Shown here one piece after another: positions 35,834-45,027 of a stretch of 64,000 nucleotides of DNA. The DNA lies in assembly GCA_001770015.1 (NCBI GenBank), contig MEQB01000035.1:1-64000 (forward strand), written 5' to 3'. The notes beneath the pieces were generated by a model that worked only from the letters and a program-made list of their open reading frames with translations, did not search any database and was not told where the DNA came from. Origin of the DNA: Bdellovibrionales bacterium RIFOXYC1_FULL_37_79 (lineage in GTDB: Bacteria > Bdellovibrionota > Bacteriovoracia > Bacteriovoracales > Bacteriovoracaceae). The position numbers were made by a program, and so were the translations under genes. Each line of letters begins with the position of its first letter. Within the stretch, counting starts at the first letter, position 1.

Positions 35834-37570
35834 ATGGAAAATAATGACCCAATTTTAAGCAAATTGACAGGAGAAAAAGAAAAGATCGGTGAACTTTTGC
35901 TCAAGCATACTTCCTTAACCAAAGAACAGTTGGAAGCAGCCGTCTTCCAACAGGAAGAAACCGGTGCCTTACTGGGTGAAATTTTAATCAAGAATAATTA
36001 TCTTCATCCCCATGATATTGTACGAGTCATTTGTCACCAAATGAACATTCCCTACATCACCGATATCAAGGTGGATGATATTGACGCCAACGTCATCCTG
36101 GATATCCCCATCAACTATGCCAAGGCCCAGGAAACCCTGCCCATTTTGGAAACAGAAGATTCAGTCACGATTGTCACCACTGATCCTTATAACTTTGATG
36201 CCTTTAACGATTTACGGGAGGTCTTTAAAAAAGAAATAAAAATTCTAGTATCCTCCCCCTTAAAGATCATTGATGCCATCAACCGGGTCTATGAAAGGGC
36301 CAATAAAAACCTGGTGAGTTCCCTCGAAGATGAGTTTAACGAAGACCTGGATCTAGATGGGCCCATCGACATTCTGGATGCCGGCGCTGATGAAGCTCCG
36401 GTTATTAAATTTGTAAACTCCATTATTTTTCGCGCCGTAAAAGAAAAGGCGGGCGATATTCACATTGAACCCTATGAAAAAGAAGTCATTTATCGTTTTA
36501 GGGTAAACGGTGCCATGAGAGAAATTCTGCGCCAACCAATATCCACTCACATGGCGGTATCCAGTCGGATTAAAGTTATGGCCAAACTTGATATTGCCGA
36601 AAAACGTCTTCCCCAAGACGGAAGAATCCGGATCAAAATGGCCGGCAAAGATATTGATATAAGGCTATCCACCGTGCCTATTCAAAGTGGAGAGCGCATT
36701 GTTATGCGGATTTTGGAAAAAACCAATACCATTTTAAAACTGGAAAGCCTGGGTTTTGAAGGCAAGGTTTTAGAAAGTCTCAAGGATTTGACCCGCAGAA
36801 GACACGGCATTGTCTTTGTCTCAGGTCCCACCGGGCACGGAAAAACCACCACGCTAGGAGCTATCCTGGATATCATGAATACTCCCGATAAAATGATTAT
36901 CACCGTGGAAGATCCGGTGGAATATGAATTTCCCGGCGTATCCCAGATCCAGGTCAATTCTAAAATTGATTTGACCTTTGCCCGCGCCCTTCGTTCCATC
37001 CTCCGGCAAAATCCCGATATTATCATGCTGGGAGAAACCAGAGACTACGAAACCGCGGTCATGGCCATCCAGTCATCACTCACCGGTCACTTCGTCCTCT
37101 CCACCATCCACACCAACGATGCTTGCACCACTCCTACCCGATTAATTGATATGGGAGTACAACCATTTTTAATATCTTCCTCTTTAATCGCCGTATTGGC
37201 CCAAAGACTGATCCAGACCCTTTGCAATCATTGTAAAGAAAGAATTGTGGTAACCAAAGAAGATTTGCGTCTTATGGAAATTCCAAGCGTTCCTCCAGAT
37301 GCAACTATATATAGGGCCAGAGGATGTCCCAAATGTCACGACTATGGCTATGATGGACGTACCGTCGTGAGCGAACTGCTATTAATAACTGATGACATTA
37401 GAAAGCTCATTATAGAAAAAGCCTCCTCTACTGAACTGAAAAAAGTGGCCATAGCTCAGGGAATGGAAACCTTGAAACAATCGGCTTTAACCAAAGTGTT
37501 TGCCGGAATTATATCAATCGAGGCAATGCTAACCGGTATTAGCACCGCTGAGGAAGAGGAAAAAGAATAA
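35834..37570 (+). CDS. gspE: Type II secretion ATPase
   Basis: GspE is the cytosolic hexameric ATPase that powers pseudopilus assembly. The N-terminal MshEN-type domain (about 10-150) is followed by the RecA-like core. Walker A is GPTGHGKTTT at 331-340, where the usual Ser of GSGK is His. The Asp box is VEDPVEYEF, Walker B is IIMLGETRDYETA (397-408), and the His box is LSTIHTNDA. The zinc-binding cysteines are C464, C467, C498 and C501 (CNHC and CPKC). The length of 578 aa is usual for the family. It starts nine bases after gspD and abuts gspF. Confidence 0.95.
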   Translation: MENNDPILSKLTGEKEKIGELLLKHTSLTKEQLEAAVFQQEETGALLGEILIKNNYLHPHDIVRVICHQMNIPYITDIKVDDIDANVILDIPINYAKAQETLPILETEDSVTIVTTDPYNFDAFNDLREVFKKEIKILVSSPLKIIDAINRVYERANKNLVSSLEDEFNEDLDLDGPIDILDAGADEAPVIKFVNSIIFRAVKEKAGDIHIEPYEKEVIYRFRVNGAMREILRQPISTHMAVSSRIKVMAKLDIAEKRLPQDGRIRIKMAGKDIDIRLSTVPIQSGERIVMRILEKTNTILKLESLGFEGKVLESLKDLTRRRHGIVFVSGPTGHGKTTTLGAILDIMNTPDKMIITVEDPVEYEFPGVSQIQVNSKIDLTFARALRSILRQNPDIIMLGETRDYETAVMAIQSSLTGHFVLSTIHTNDACTTPTRLIDMGVQPFLISSSLIAVLAQRLIQTLCNHCKERIVVTKEDLRLMEIPSVPPDATIYRARGCPKCHDYGYDGRTVVSELLLITDDIRKLIIEKASSTELKKVAIAQGMETLKQSALTKVFAGIISIEAMLTGISTAEEEEKE

Positions 37571-38779
37571 ATGGCCATTTTCAAATATAACGGAGTTAAT
37601 TCTTCCGGCAAAGAACTCACCAGTACCATCACGGCAGAAACCCTGGCCCAGGCAAAAAATAAACTTAAAAATCAAGGCATCATACTGGTATCTATTAAAG
37701 AGCAAAAATCTGACTCGCAAAAAAAATCCAGTATCAAACTGTTGCAACCCATCAGTGTCAATGACCTAGCACTGATGACCAGACAGCTGGCAACCCTTCT
37801 AAAGGCCCGTATCCAAGTGGTGGATGCGCTCACCGCCCTGGTTGATCAATCAGACAACCGGGATTTGAAAGTCATTTTGGCGGAAGTCGGACAAAAAGTG
37901 AACGAAGGAAGCTCCCTGGCCAAGGCCCTGAGTGACTATCCCAATGTCTTTAACAATATCTATGTCAACATGGTGGAAGCCGGTGAATCCTCAGGAACCC
38001 TCCATATTGTCCTCCTTCGACTTTCTGAATTCACCGAAGCGCAGGTCAAACTTAGAAATAAGGTAAGTGGTGCGATGACTTATCCGATTATTATGGTCGC
38101 CTTTGGCACCATCATGATGGTGATCATTTTCACCTTGGTCATTCCCAAAATCACCAAAATTTTTGTTTCTATGAAAAAAACCCTTCCACTTCCCACCAGA
38201 ATTTCCATTTTTTTATCGGATATTTTTTTAAACTACTGGTGGGCCATACTTATCGTCCTAGTAGTAAGTTTTTATAGTTTTAGAAAATATATTACGACCG
38301 AGTCCGGACAAAAACGTTGGCATCGATTTTTACTACGGCTTCCCGTTATCAAGGGGCTTATTATCATGATCAACGTAAGCCGATTTTGTTCCACGCTTGC
38401 CACCCTTTTACAATCCGGTGTCCCCATTCTCACATCCATAAAAATTGTGCAAAACCTGGTTTCCAATGTACATATGAAACAAGCCGTGGCAGAAGCCAGA
38501 ATGGCCGTAGCTGAAGGTGCCTCCATGACCGGTCCGCTTGCTAAAAGTAACCTTTTTCCCACCATGGTGACCCATATGATTAAACTGGGGGAAAGTTCGG
38601 GGGAACTTGAACCCATGCTGGAGATTATTTCTGAAAACTACTCAGATCAAGTGGATGCCAAACTCAACGGATTAACCTCCATTTTACAACCTATAATGCT
38701 GGTGGCAATGGGATTGGCGGTTACATTTATCGTTTTCTCTGTTATCATGCCCATGATGGAATTAAATAGTTTTAGATAA
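37571..38779 (+). CDS. gspF: Type II secretion inner-membrane platform protein
   Basis: GspF is the polytopic platform protein contacting GspE and GspL. The 402-residue protein begins with the usual strand-rich leader (MAIFKYNGVNSSGKEL). It has two T2SSF domains (about 70-195 and 275-395), each with the pattern LATLLKARIQVVDALTAL / LATLLQSGVPILTSIKIV and GESSG. Three membrane helices lie near 170-190, 220-240 and 375-395. Start and stop join gspE and gspG with no gap or a short one. All conserved features are present. Confidence 0.95.
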   Translation: MAIFKYNGVNSSGKELTSTITAETLAQAKNKLKNQGIILVSIKEQKSDSQKKSSIKLLQPISVNDLALMTRQLATLLKARIQVVDALTALVDQSDNRDLKVILAEVGQKVNEGSSLAKALSDYPNVFNNIYVNMVEAGESSGTLHIVLLRLSEFTEAQVKLRNKVSGAMTYPIIMVAFGTIMMVIIFTLVIPKITKIFVSMKKTLPLPTRISIFLSDIFLNYWWAILIVLVVSFYSFRKYITTESGQKRWHRFLLRLPVIKGLIIMINVSRFCSTLATLLQSGVPILTSIKIVQNLVSNVHMKQAVAEARMAVAEGASMTGPLAKSNLFPTMVTHMIKLGESSGELEPMLEIISENYSDQVDAKLNGLTSILQPIMLVAMGLAVTFIVFSVIMPMMELNSFR

Positions 38780-38804
38780 TTAATATTCGCAAGGAGATAT
38801 TACA

Positions 38805-39278
38805 ATGCTGTCCAAACAAGCTTTTAACGATTTTTTCAAATCTTTAAACCAACAGGCTTCTAAAGGTTTTACCCTGGTGGAAATTTTAATCGCCCTGACC
38901 TTGCTGGCCATTGCCGGAACATTCGTCGCAGGTAAGATTTTTGACCAGCTTCGTGATGGAAAAATATCTGCTGCGCAAATTCAAATGAAGGCTCTCGCCG
39001 ATCGATTACAAGAATATCGCAGACATTGTTTTAGCTACCCTACCACTGATCAAGGATTAAGAGCGCTCATTGAAAAGCCTACTGGCGGTAAGGAATGCAC
39101 CCGCTATAATCCGGGTGGATATATTGAAAATGGAGAAATCCCCCTTGATCCATGGGATATGGAATATGTCTATGAGTCAGATGGAAATACCCTTACCATA
39201 AAGTCCTATGGCCCTGACCAAGTCCCTGGAGGAGAAGGCCCCGACGCAGCCGATATCATACATGGGAAGAAAAATTAG
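38805..39278 (+). CDS. gspG: Major pseudopilin
   Basis: GspG is the main subunit of the periplasmic pseudopilus. After a leader of about 23 residues the prepilin peptidase site is KG-FTLVEILIALTLLAIAG, with Glu5. The mature domain has the GspG hallmark YPTTDQGLRALIEKPTGG, a Cys pair (RRHC, KEC) and the calcium-binding C-terminal region (PLDPWDMEYVYESDG). The length of 157 aa is normal. A prepilin peptidase (GspO/PilD) is not in the window and must be encoded elsewhere. An AAGGAGA site precedes the ATG. Confidence 0.96.
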   Translation: MLSKQAFNDFFKSLNQQASKGFTLVEILIALTLLAIAGTFVAGKIFDQLRDGKISAAQIQMKALADRLQEYRRHCFSYPTTDQGLRALIEKPTGGKECTRYNPGGYIENGEIPLDPWDMEYVYESDGNTLTIKSYGPDQVPGGEGPDAADIIHGKKN

Positions 39279-39951
39279 CAAACCAATCAATGGTTTCACC
39301 TTGCTTGAAATTCTAGTCGCCCTGGCACTGATAAGTGTTATTGTGGCTTTGGTAGTCTCGTCCACTTTCAATTCCAGAGATAATATGGAGGAGGCAATCT
39401 CCAACATCGAGAGGGCCATTCGCTTTTCGGTGGGAGAATCCGCCCTTCGCAACGTGATCACCCGGGTGCAATTTGATCTGGATAAGGATCCCCAGGAATT
39501 ATCCGTTGAATATGGACCGGATGATTCGTTTGTCTTACCTCCCAGCGAAGAAAGGATTATGGGTGTAGAAACCGAAGGGACCAAGGAAAGTGAGGAATTT
39601 GAAAAAAGAGCAAAAAAAATCAACCAGTCCTTTAACAAAGTCAGTGAATTTAGTGAGGGGGCATTAAAACTTCCAGGTGGCGTCAGCATTATTGCCATCG
39701 GGACTAATATCTCTCTTAAACTGATCACCAATAATTTTGCTTCAATCTATGTCTATCCTTCCGGCGAAAAAGATGGGGCCATCGTCATCCTTTCCTCAGA
39801 TACCGAAGTAATTGGGCTGAGTATTTCACCGTTTAAAGAAGAGTTTCAAAGAACCTACAAGGAAATAAAAATGCTCAACGAGTCTGAGGATATAGAAGAT
39901 ATTCGCTTAAATATTGCCAAGGAATTATACGAAGAATGGTTAAAAAATTAA
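39262..39951 (+). CDS. gspH: Minor pseudopilin H
   Basis: GspH is a minor pseudopilin in the pseudopilus tip. The N-terminus MGRKISKPINGFTLLEILV has the prepilin cleavage site NG-FTLLE. The ATG at 39262 is preferred because the frame upstream lies wholly within gspG and would give an overlong leader. The mature part is soluble and acidic in the middle (ETEGTKESEEFEKRAKKI). At about 229 aa it is somewhat longer than typical GspH. The gene overlaps gspG by 17 bases and gspI by 16, so translation is coupled. Confidence 0.85.
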   Translation: MGRKISKPINGFTLLEILVALALISVIVALVVSSTFNSRDNMEEAISNIERAIRFSVGESALRNVITRVQFDLDKDPQELSVEYGPDDSFVLPPSEERIMGVETEGTKESEEFEKRAKKINQSFNKVSEFSEGALKLPGGVSIIAIGTNISLKLITNNFASIYVYPSGEKDGAIVILSSDTEVIGLSISPFKEEFQRTYKEIKMLNESEDIEDIRLNIAKELYEEWLKN

Positions 39952-40445
39952 AAAACACATCGGGTTTTACCCTGCTGGAAGTCCTGATTGCCACCGGTAT
40001 ATTTGCGGCGTTTGCCACCGCCTTTACTTTGACTTTAAGTTATAATGTCACTGACTCCATAAGACTTGAGGAAGAAATTATTTTAAAAGAACTGTGCATG
40101 AATAAAATGAATGAAATCCTATTGGATCCTCCTGACTTAAAAGAATCATTAACCTTGCAACCGGAAACCAAAACCTTTGAAAATAACGATGCCTACCAAT
40201 ACAGTTTAACCTGGAAAAGATTCACACTGCCCGATTATGAGAAATTGAAAGGAAGCGAAGAGGATAGTGATGATGAAAACACCTCCCCTTACGAAAAAAT
40301 TTTCTATGGCCAGATCAAGGATAATTTAAAGGAATTAATCTGGCAGCTACAGGTCAAGGTACAAAACAAAAAAACCGGTTACTTTTTTACCCTGTCCACC
40401 TGGGTCACCAACCAGAATGCCAAAGTGAGTTTTAAAAAAATATGA
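39936..40445 (+). CDS. gspI: Minor pseudopilin I
   Basis: GspI starts the tip complex with GspJ and GspK. The short leader MVKKLKNTSG is followed by the processing site G-FTLLEVLIATGIFAAFATAF and a globular domain of about 130 residues with an acidic insert (GSEEDSDDENTS). Position between gspH and gspJ, the N-terminal motif and the 169-residue length identify it; sequence alone does not separate H from I with certainty. It overlaps gspH and gspJ, the latter by the ATGA arrangement. Confidence 0.85.
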   Translation: MVKKLKNTSGFTLLEVLIATGIFAAFATAFTLTLSYNVTDSIRLEEEIILKELCMNKMNEILLDPPDLKESLTLQPETKTFENNDAYQYSLTWKRFTLPDYEKLKGSEEDSDDENTSPYEKIFYGQIKDNLKELIWQLQVKVQNKKTGYFFTLSTWVTNQNAKVSFKKI

Positions 40446-41299
40446 AAACCCAAACTCCACTTTCTACTACGCCGAATGGTTTTACGCTACTGGAGATAAT
40501 TATTTCCATCACCATTTTATCTTTTTTAATGCTGGGGGTATATTATCTTACCGAAAACAGTACGGAAGGTGCTGCCCGGGTCACCAAGGAAGATCTGTTT
40601 AAAATGCAAATTGAAGCCGCCTTGAACCGGCTTGATCAGGACTTTTCAAGAATATTCACCCCGCTTTACTACAAGTCCATCAAAGGCAAAAAAAGTGAGC
40701 AAGCATCGGAACTGGAATCAATGACAGATGAATTTCCCTCCTTTGAAACCACTGAACGGTTTCCGGCCCTCACCCAGGATAATCAGCCGATCCCCGCCAT
40801 CAAAAGTGATTCCCCTTCCGATTTACTGTTTTTAAGCACCATCAATCAAAGGAAAATTCAAAACGCCAAGGAAAGCCATTTCGTCTGGATCAAATACATG
40901 CTAAGAGACTCCCTGGATGAAAATCGCAATTCCAAGGCCCCGTTTGAACTTATTCGCTATTATCTCCCAAGCGATATTTATGCCCCGGATTTTGATTTTG
41001 AAAAAATCCGTCCTTCGGTTTTACTTGGCAATATTAAAAAATTGGAATTTTTATTTTGGAATCCCACTAAAAAAACTTTTGTGGATGACTTGAAAATGAT
41101 GGATAAACCCCATCTCATCCGGGCCATCAAAGTGGTTTTATCCACCGTGGATGAAAAAAATAATGAGCTTAAATTTGAGCGCATTTATCGAAGTATTTGG
41201 CCATTTTTTGACCCTGGTGTTGATGAAGCTTCCAAAAAACGCAATCCACAAGACAGCGACAATGATATGGATAACGAACCCCCGGGAGAGGAAGATTAA
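40442..41299 (+). CDS. gspJ: Minor pseudopilin J
   Basis: GspJ is a large minor pseudopilin of the tip complex. The leader MKTQTPLSTTPNG precedes FTLLEIIISITILSFLML with Glu5. The globular domain contains family-like segments (ALNRLDQDFSRIF, LIRYYLPSDI, IKKLEFLFWNP, RAIKVVLSTVD) and an acidic C-terminal tail (DSDNDMDNEPPGEED). The length of 285 aa is slightly above the average. Its end overlaps the probable start region of gspK, and it carries the ribosome-site-like GGGAGAGGAAG near its stop. Confidence 0.9.
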   Translation: MKTQTPLSTTPNGFTLLEIIISITILSFLMLGVYYLTENSTEGAARVTKEDLFKMQIEAALNRLDQDFSRIFTPLYYKSIKGKKSEQASELESMTDEFPSFETTERFPALTQDNQPIPAIKSDSPSDLLFLSTINQRKIQNAKESHFVWIKYMLRDSLDENRNSKAPFELIRYYLPSDIYAPDFDFEKIRPSVLLGNIKKLEFLFWNPTKKTFVDDLKMMDKPHLIRAIKVVLSTVDEKNNELKFERIYRSIWPFFDPGVDEASKKRNPQDSDNDMDNEPPGEED

Positions 41300-42701
41300 T
41301 TTAAGCATTAAAAAACCACCTTGTTTTTTTATATTCACCTCCCAAAAAGGGGTGGCACTCATGATGATTCTATCGGCCATAACCCTGCTGACTTTTGTGG
41401 TTTATAATTTTTCTTTTGAAACCCGGTTAAATAGTGCCCGGATCTCCAGTCAGCAAAAATCTCTGCAAGCAAAACTCAATGCCGAATCTGGATTAAGACT
41501 CGCCCTTGGCAAATTAAAGCTTTACCAAGAAGGCCACAATATGATTGAAAAGGATAAAAAGCTAAAAGATGTAATTCCTGCCAGCTTATTACAAGAAGTC
41601 ACCGTCGTACCCTTTATTTATCCGGTTCCACTGGGACCTGATGCCAATCTCATCCAAAGAAATGCCCTGCAAGATTTTGAAAAAGAATCTCTTATTCAAG
41701 GAGGTATGAATGTTGAAATTATGCCGGTCAGCGGGTTTTTAAATCCTAATAATATGAGAATCAAAAAAAATACTTCCGGACAAAATCCCAATGAACCAAC
41801 TCCCGACACCACGAATCCCCCTGCTGACGGTCAATTTGCCATTCATTCCTTTATTGAAAAAGAAATCACCCGGGCAGTGGAAGAAGCCTTCTTGACTAAA
41901 AAAGAAACCGATGAAACTTTTGAATCCCTCTACAGCGATATTGACCCCATCCTCCTGGTCAAAGAACTTAAATACTACGTTACCGATAAAGGCAAGTTTG
42001 AAGATGAGCAAAAAGGGGAAGTGGAACAACTCTACATGAAAAAAGGTATCACCCCCAAATTTGCCCCACTGACATCACTTACCGAGTTAAATCTTTTAGA
42101 GGGATGGAATGATGATTTTGTTGAGCTTTTAAAGGATAAATTCTCGGTACATGAAATCTCGATTATTGACATTAACAAATTAACCCAAGGCCAGTTGAAG
42201 CTTTTATTTCCAGAAATAACCGACGAACAAAGTAAAGAATTCTTTAAATATCGTGATGGTGACCCCAATGCGGTGGAAAATGAAGATAATGCTGATGAAA
42301 ACAATGAAGCCGATGGATCTCCCCACCCTTTTACTTCAGAAGAAGACTTCAAGGAACTGCTCGTCACCAAGTTAGAAGTAACCAGCCAGGAAAAATACAC
42401 CGAACGAACCACTGAATTAACCCAAGCAGGTCTTAAGTTTGGAGTGGCCGGAAAACTTTTTAAGATTATTTCCACTGGAAAAATGGATAATGCCAGCTAC
42501 ACCATCAAGGCCTTTGTGGATTTACCCATCAAACCACCCCCGACACCTACCCCCACTCCAAATCCACAACCACCCTCTTCCTCCTCGGAAGATGGTACTG
42601 CGGGATCATCCGATCCTCCCCCTCCCCCCACAGCTACCCCCACTCCAGTTCCCGAGGAATTTTTAGATCCAAGGGTCATAGAGATCTATTATAACGACTA
42701 A
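41262..42701 (+). CDS. gspK: Minor pseudopilin K
   Basis: GspK caps the pseudopilus. The processing site is SQKG-VALMMILSAITLLTFV, without Glu5, as is normal for GspK. The large mature domain includes typical segments (NAESGLRLALGKLKLYQ, PVSGFLNPNNMR, ITDEQSKEFFKYRDGD, FTSEEDFKELL). The C-terminus is a Pro/Thr/Ser-rich low-complexity stretch (about 455-505 in the longest frame) before a conserved-looking end (DPRVIEIYYND). The start is unclear. ATG 41262 lies inside gspJ with no ribosome site, and only an ATT codon at 41307 follows the GAGAGGAAG motif. The frame is open further upstream to 41151. Confidence 0.85.
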   Translation: MIWITNPRERKINLSIKKPPCFFIFTSQKGVALMMILSAITLLTFVVYNFSFETRLNSARISSQQKSLQAKLNAESGLRLALGKLKLYQEGHNMIEKDKKLKDVIPASLLQEVTVVPFIYPVPLGPDANLIQRNALQDFEKESLIQGGMNVEIMPVSGFLNPNNMRIKKNTSGQNPNEPTPDTTNPPADGQFAIHSFIEKEITRAVEEAFLTKKETDETFESLYSDIDPILLVKELKYYVTDKGKFEDEQKGEVEQLYMKKGITPKFAPLTSLTELNLLEGWNDDFVELLKDKFSVHEISIIDINKLTQGQLKLLFPEITDEQSKEFFKYRDGDPNAVENEDNADENNEADGSPHPFTSEEDFKELLVTKLEVTSQEKYTERTTELTQAGLKFGVAGKLFKIISTGKMDNASYTIKAFVDLPIKPPPTPTPTPNPQPPSSSSEDGTAGSSDPPPPPTATPTPVPEEFLDPRVIEIYYND

Positions 42702-42791
42702 AAATATCGCCGTTAATTCTCAATAAAATTCTTTTCTTATAATCTAGGAATCTGGTAAAATATTAGGAGGTACACATTCAGGGATGATTAA

Positions 42792-44408
42792 GTGGATATT
42801 CTCTCGATAGATTTTGGTACATATTCCGTTAAATTTTTACATCTTTTTCTTGAAAGAAAGTCGATGATTTTAAAAGGTTTCAGCGAATCATTGCTTCCAA
42901 CTCAAGAAACTGAGTTAAAACGCTATGAGCCTCCTATCGAACGGCAATGTGAAATAATTAAAAATTATCTGATCCAAAAACAATTTGTGGGAAAAATCAT
43001 TGTCAATATCCCCTCTGAGTTAACCACCTCCCGTTACTTGACCCTACCCACTGAAAAATTGAAAAAGGCCGGGTTAATGATTCCCTATCAGTTGGATGAA
43101 AATTTACCTTTTCCCATCAATGAATCGCATTATTCTTCCATCCTCTACAGATATAACAAGTCCGTTAAGGCCATTGTCAACATCACCAAACTGGCTGACT
43201 TTGATATTTTTTATAACGAACTTTTAAATCATGACATCCTTCCTGGAATGATCACCACCAGTCTGTTTTCTCTGCATACCTATCTCACGTTGGGCCAAAC
43301 CCATCAGATCGTCCAAAATATCCCTGAAAAATCTTTTTTACTACTTGATATCGGTCACAACACCACCAAGGGCTATTTAGTAAAAGATAGTGCCGTGGTG
43401 GCCAACCATATTTCCGGGATTGCGGGAGCATTTATCAATGAAACCATCGCCCAGATGTATAAAATATCACTGGAAGAGGCCATTACCTACAAACATACCA
43501 ACTGTTTTTTTCTCAACCAGTCCCAATACAACGAAGTTGATGAAGACCAGAAGGAATTTGCCAAACTGATGAAGCAAACCATGACCCCCCTTTTGCGGGA
43601 TATTCACCAATGGATACTGGGTTATCGAATTAAAAATATCGAATTGATTGAATGTATATACATTACCGGCGGCACCAGCAATATTAAAAATATTATCGGA
43701 TTTTTAACCGAAGAACTCGAACTTCCTGTTAAAAAATTTCTTCCGCTTTCCATACTACGAAAACCCAAAATCAATATTTCACAATCCATGGAATCCGGTG
43801 GCACCAACGCATTTTTATGTGGACTTACCTCCCTTTCCAAAATGGCCAATATCAATTTTTTAAAAGGCGAATATTCTCCAACCTCCACGCAAACCGTCCC
43901 TCTTTATTCCCTGGCTTTTATAAGCTTACGGGTTTTAATACTCTGTGTTTTCATGATAGGTGCCTTGATACTTGAAAATGTCATCCTCTCTAAAAATGAT
44001 AAAGTCGTCACCACCAATCTCAATTCCATTTTAGGTAAAAAAAGTCTGAATCTGGCCGAAGGGTTCAAAGCACAACTTAAAAAGAATCCCGATGCCTTGC
44101 TAAAGACCGTACAAAAAAAGGAAAATGCCATTGAACAAGAAATCACTACGCTTATGTCTGCTATTTCCATCAATGCCGTCAACCCTCTTTTTAAATTCAA
44201 TGCCATGTTAACACCCGAAATGAGAATTCATATTACCAGTTTTAAAAATAGCGAAGATGAACTAAGCATTATATTTAAAGGAGAAATTTTAGAACACCTT
44301 CAAGCATTGGAAAAAAGATTACAAAAAGATACTTCTTTGCAAAAGGCCAAGACTGAACTTAACTCCAAAAATTTGGTGTTATCTTTAAAAAAGGTGATGG
44401 TGAAGTAA
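42792..44408 (+). CDS. gspL: Type II secretion protein L, PilM-like
   Basis: GspL anchors the ATPase to the inner membrane. The 538-residue protein begins with an actin-like fold of PilM type (LSIDFGTYSVKFLHL, a phosphate loop-like LLDIGHNTTKGYLV near 185, and YITGGTSNIKN near 290). It has one membrane helix at about 375-398 (FISLRVLILCVFMIGALIL) and a periplasmic domain of about 140 residues. This combines PilM and PilN features in one chain, which is how GspL is built. The GTG start at 42792 follows AGGGA with good spacing. An AGGAGG further upstream suggests a second possible start. Confidence 0.85.
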   Translation: MDILSIDFGTYSVKFLHLFLERKSMILKGFSESLLPTQETELKRYEPPIERQCEIIKNYLIQKQFVGKIIVNIPSELTTSRYLTLPTEKLKKAGLMIPYQLDENLPFPINESHYSSILYRYNKSVKAIVNITKLADFDIFYNELLNHDILPGMITTSLFSLHTYLTLGQTHQIVQNIPEKSFLLLDIGHNTTKGYLVKDSAVVANHISGIAGAFINETIAQMYKISLEEAITYKHTNCFFLNQSQYNEVDEDQKEFAKLMKQTMTPLLRDIHQWILGYRIKNIELIECIYITGGTSNIKNIIGFLTEELELPVKKFLPLSILRKPKINISQSMESGGTNAFLCGLTSLSKMANINFLKGEYSPTSTQTVPLYSLAFISLRVLILCVFMIGALILENVILSKNDKVVTTNLNSILGKKSLNLAEGFKAQLKKNPDALLKTVQKKENAIEQEITTLMSAISINAVNPLFKFNAMLTPEMRIHITSFKNSEDELSIIFKGEILEHLQALEKRLQKDTSLQKAKTELNSKNLVLSLKKVMVK

Positions 44409-45020
44409 ATGGATATGGTTATGAACTGGCTAAAATCAATCGATCAGATTATTTTTAACCAAATTGATCTTTTCAAAAACACCAAATATTACGAACAATT
44501 TATGGATTTTATGAATCAACTAAGTGATGACCAGCAACGACTGGTCACTTATGTGATCAGCGCCATCTTTATTTTAGGGCCACTGCTGGTGGTGGGAATT
44601 ATAGGGCTTAATACCTATACCCTGAAGAGTAATTTAAATACCAAAAAAGAAATCCAGGCCACCACTTATAAATTTATCAATCAAGCGGATCGTCTGCAAT
44701 CGTTACAACAAACTATTTTAGGGCCTCGGGCTCCCGGCAGCCAAAATGAATTGAAGGCCTCGCTCAACGCATTTAATATCGATCCCAACAAACTCTCGGT
44801 TGATAATTTCAAACAAGAAAGCTCCCATAACTCGCCTCAAATAAAACAAATCAGTGCTGATATTATTTATAAACAGCTGGTCCTATCCGATTTTGTTGAT
44901 CTGGTGAAAAAACTCATAACAATTAATAAAGTAAGAATTAGCGCGATTGAAATCAATCGTGATGATAGTGAAAAATTACTATCGGGAAGAATAAACATAT
45001 TACAATACGCTAAAAAGTAG
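44409..45020 (+). CDS. gspM: Type II secretion protein M
   Basis: This bitopic inner-membrane protein pairs with GspL. The 203-residue protein has a cytosolic N-terminus of about 50 residues and one helix (VISAIFILGPLLVVGIIGL, about 47-66). A coiled segment (KKEIQATTYKFINQADRLQS) and a small alpha/beta domain follow. GspM is poorly conserved, so the identification rests mainly on the position between gspL and gspN and on the topology. It starts directly after the gspL stop and ends eight bases before gspN. Confidence 0.75.
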   Translation: MDMVMNWLKSIDQIIFNQIDLFKNTKYYEQFMDFMNQLSDDQQRLVTYVISAIFILGPLLVVGIIGLNTYTLKSNLNTKKEIQATTYKFINQADRLQSLQQTILGPRAPGSQNELKASLNAFNIDPNKLSVDNFKQESSHNSPQIKQISADIIYKQLVLSDFVDLVKKLITINKVRISAIEINRDDSEKLLSGRINILQYAKK

Positions 45021-45027
45021 ATGGTAA

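Noticed and set aside
39208-39261. Longer start for gspH inside gspG
   Set aside because: It would give an overlong leader with no similarity to prepilin leaders.
42497-42679. Glycine-rich reverse-strand frame within gspK
   Set aside because: It is the complement of the Pro/Thr-rich tail of GspK.
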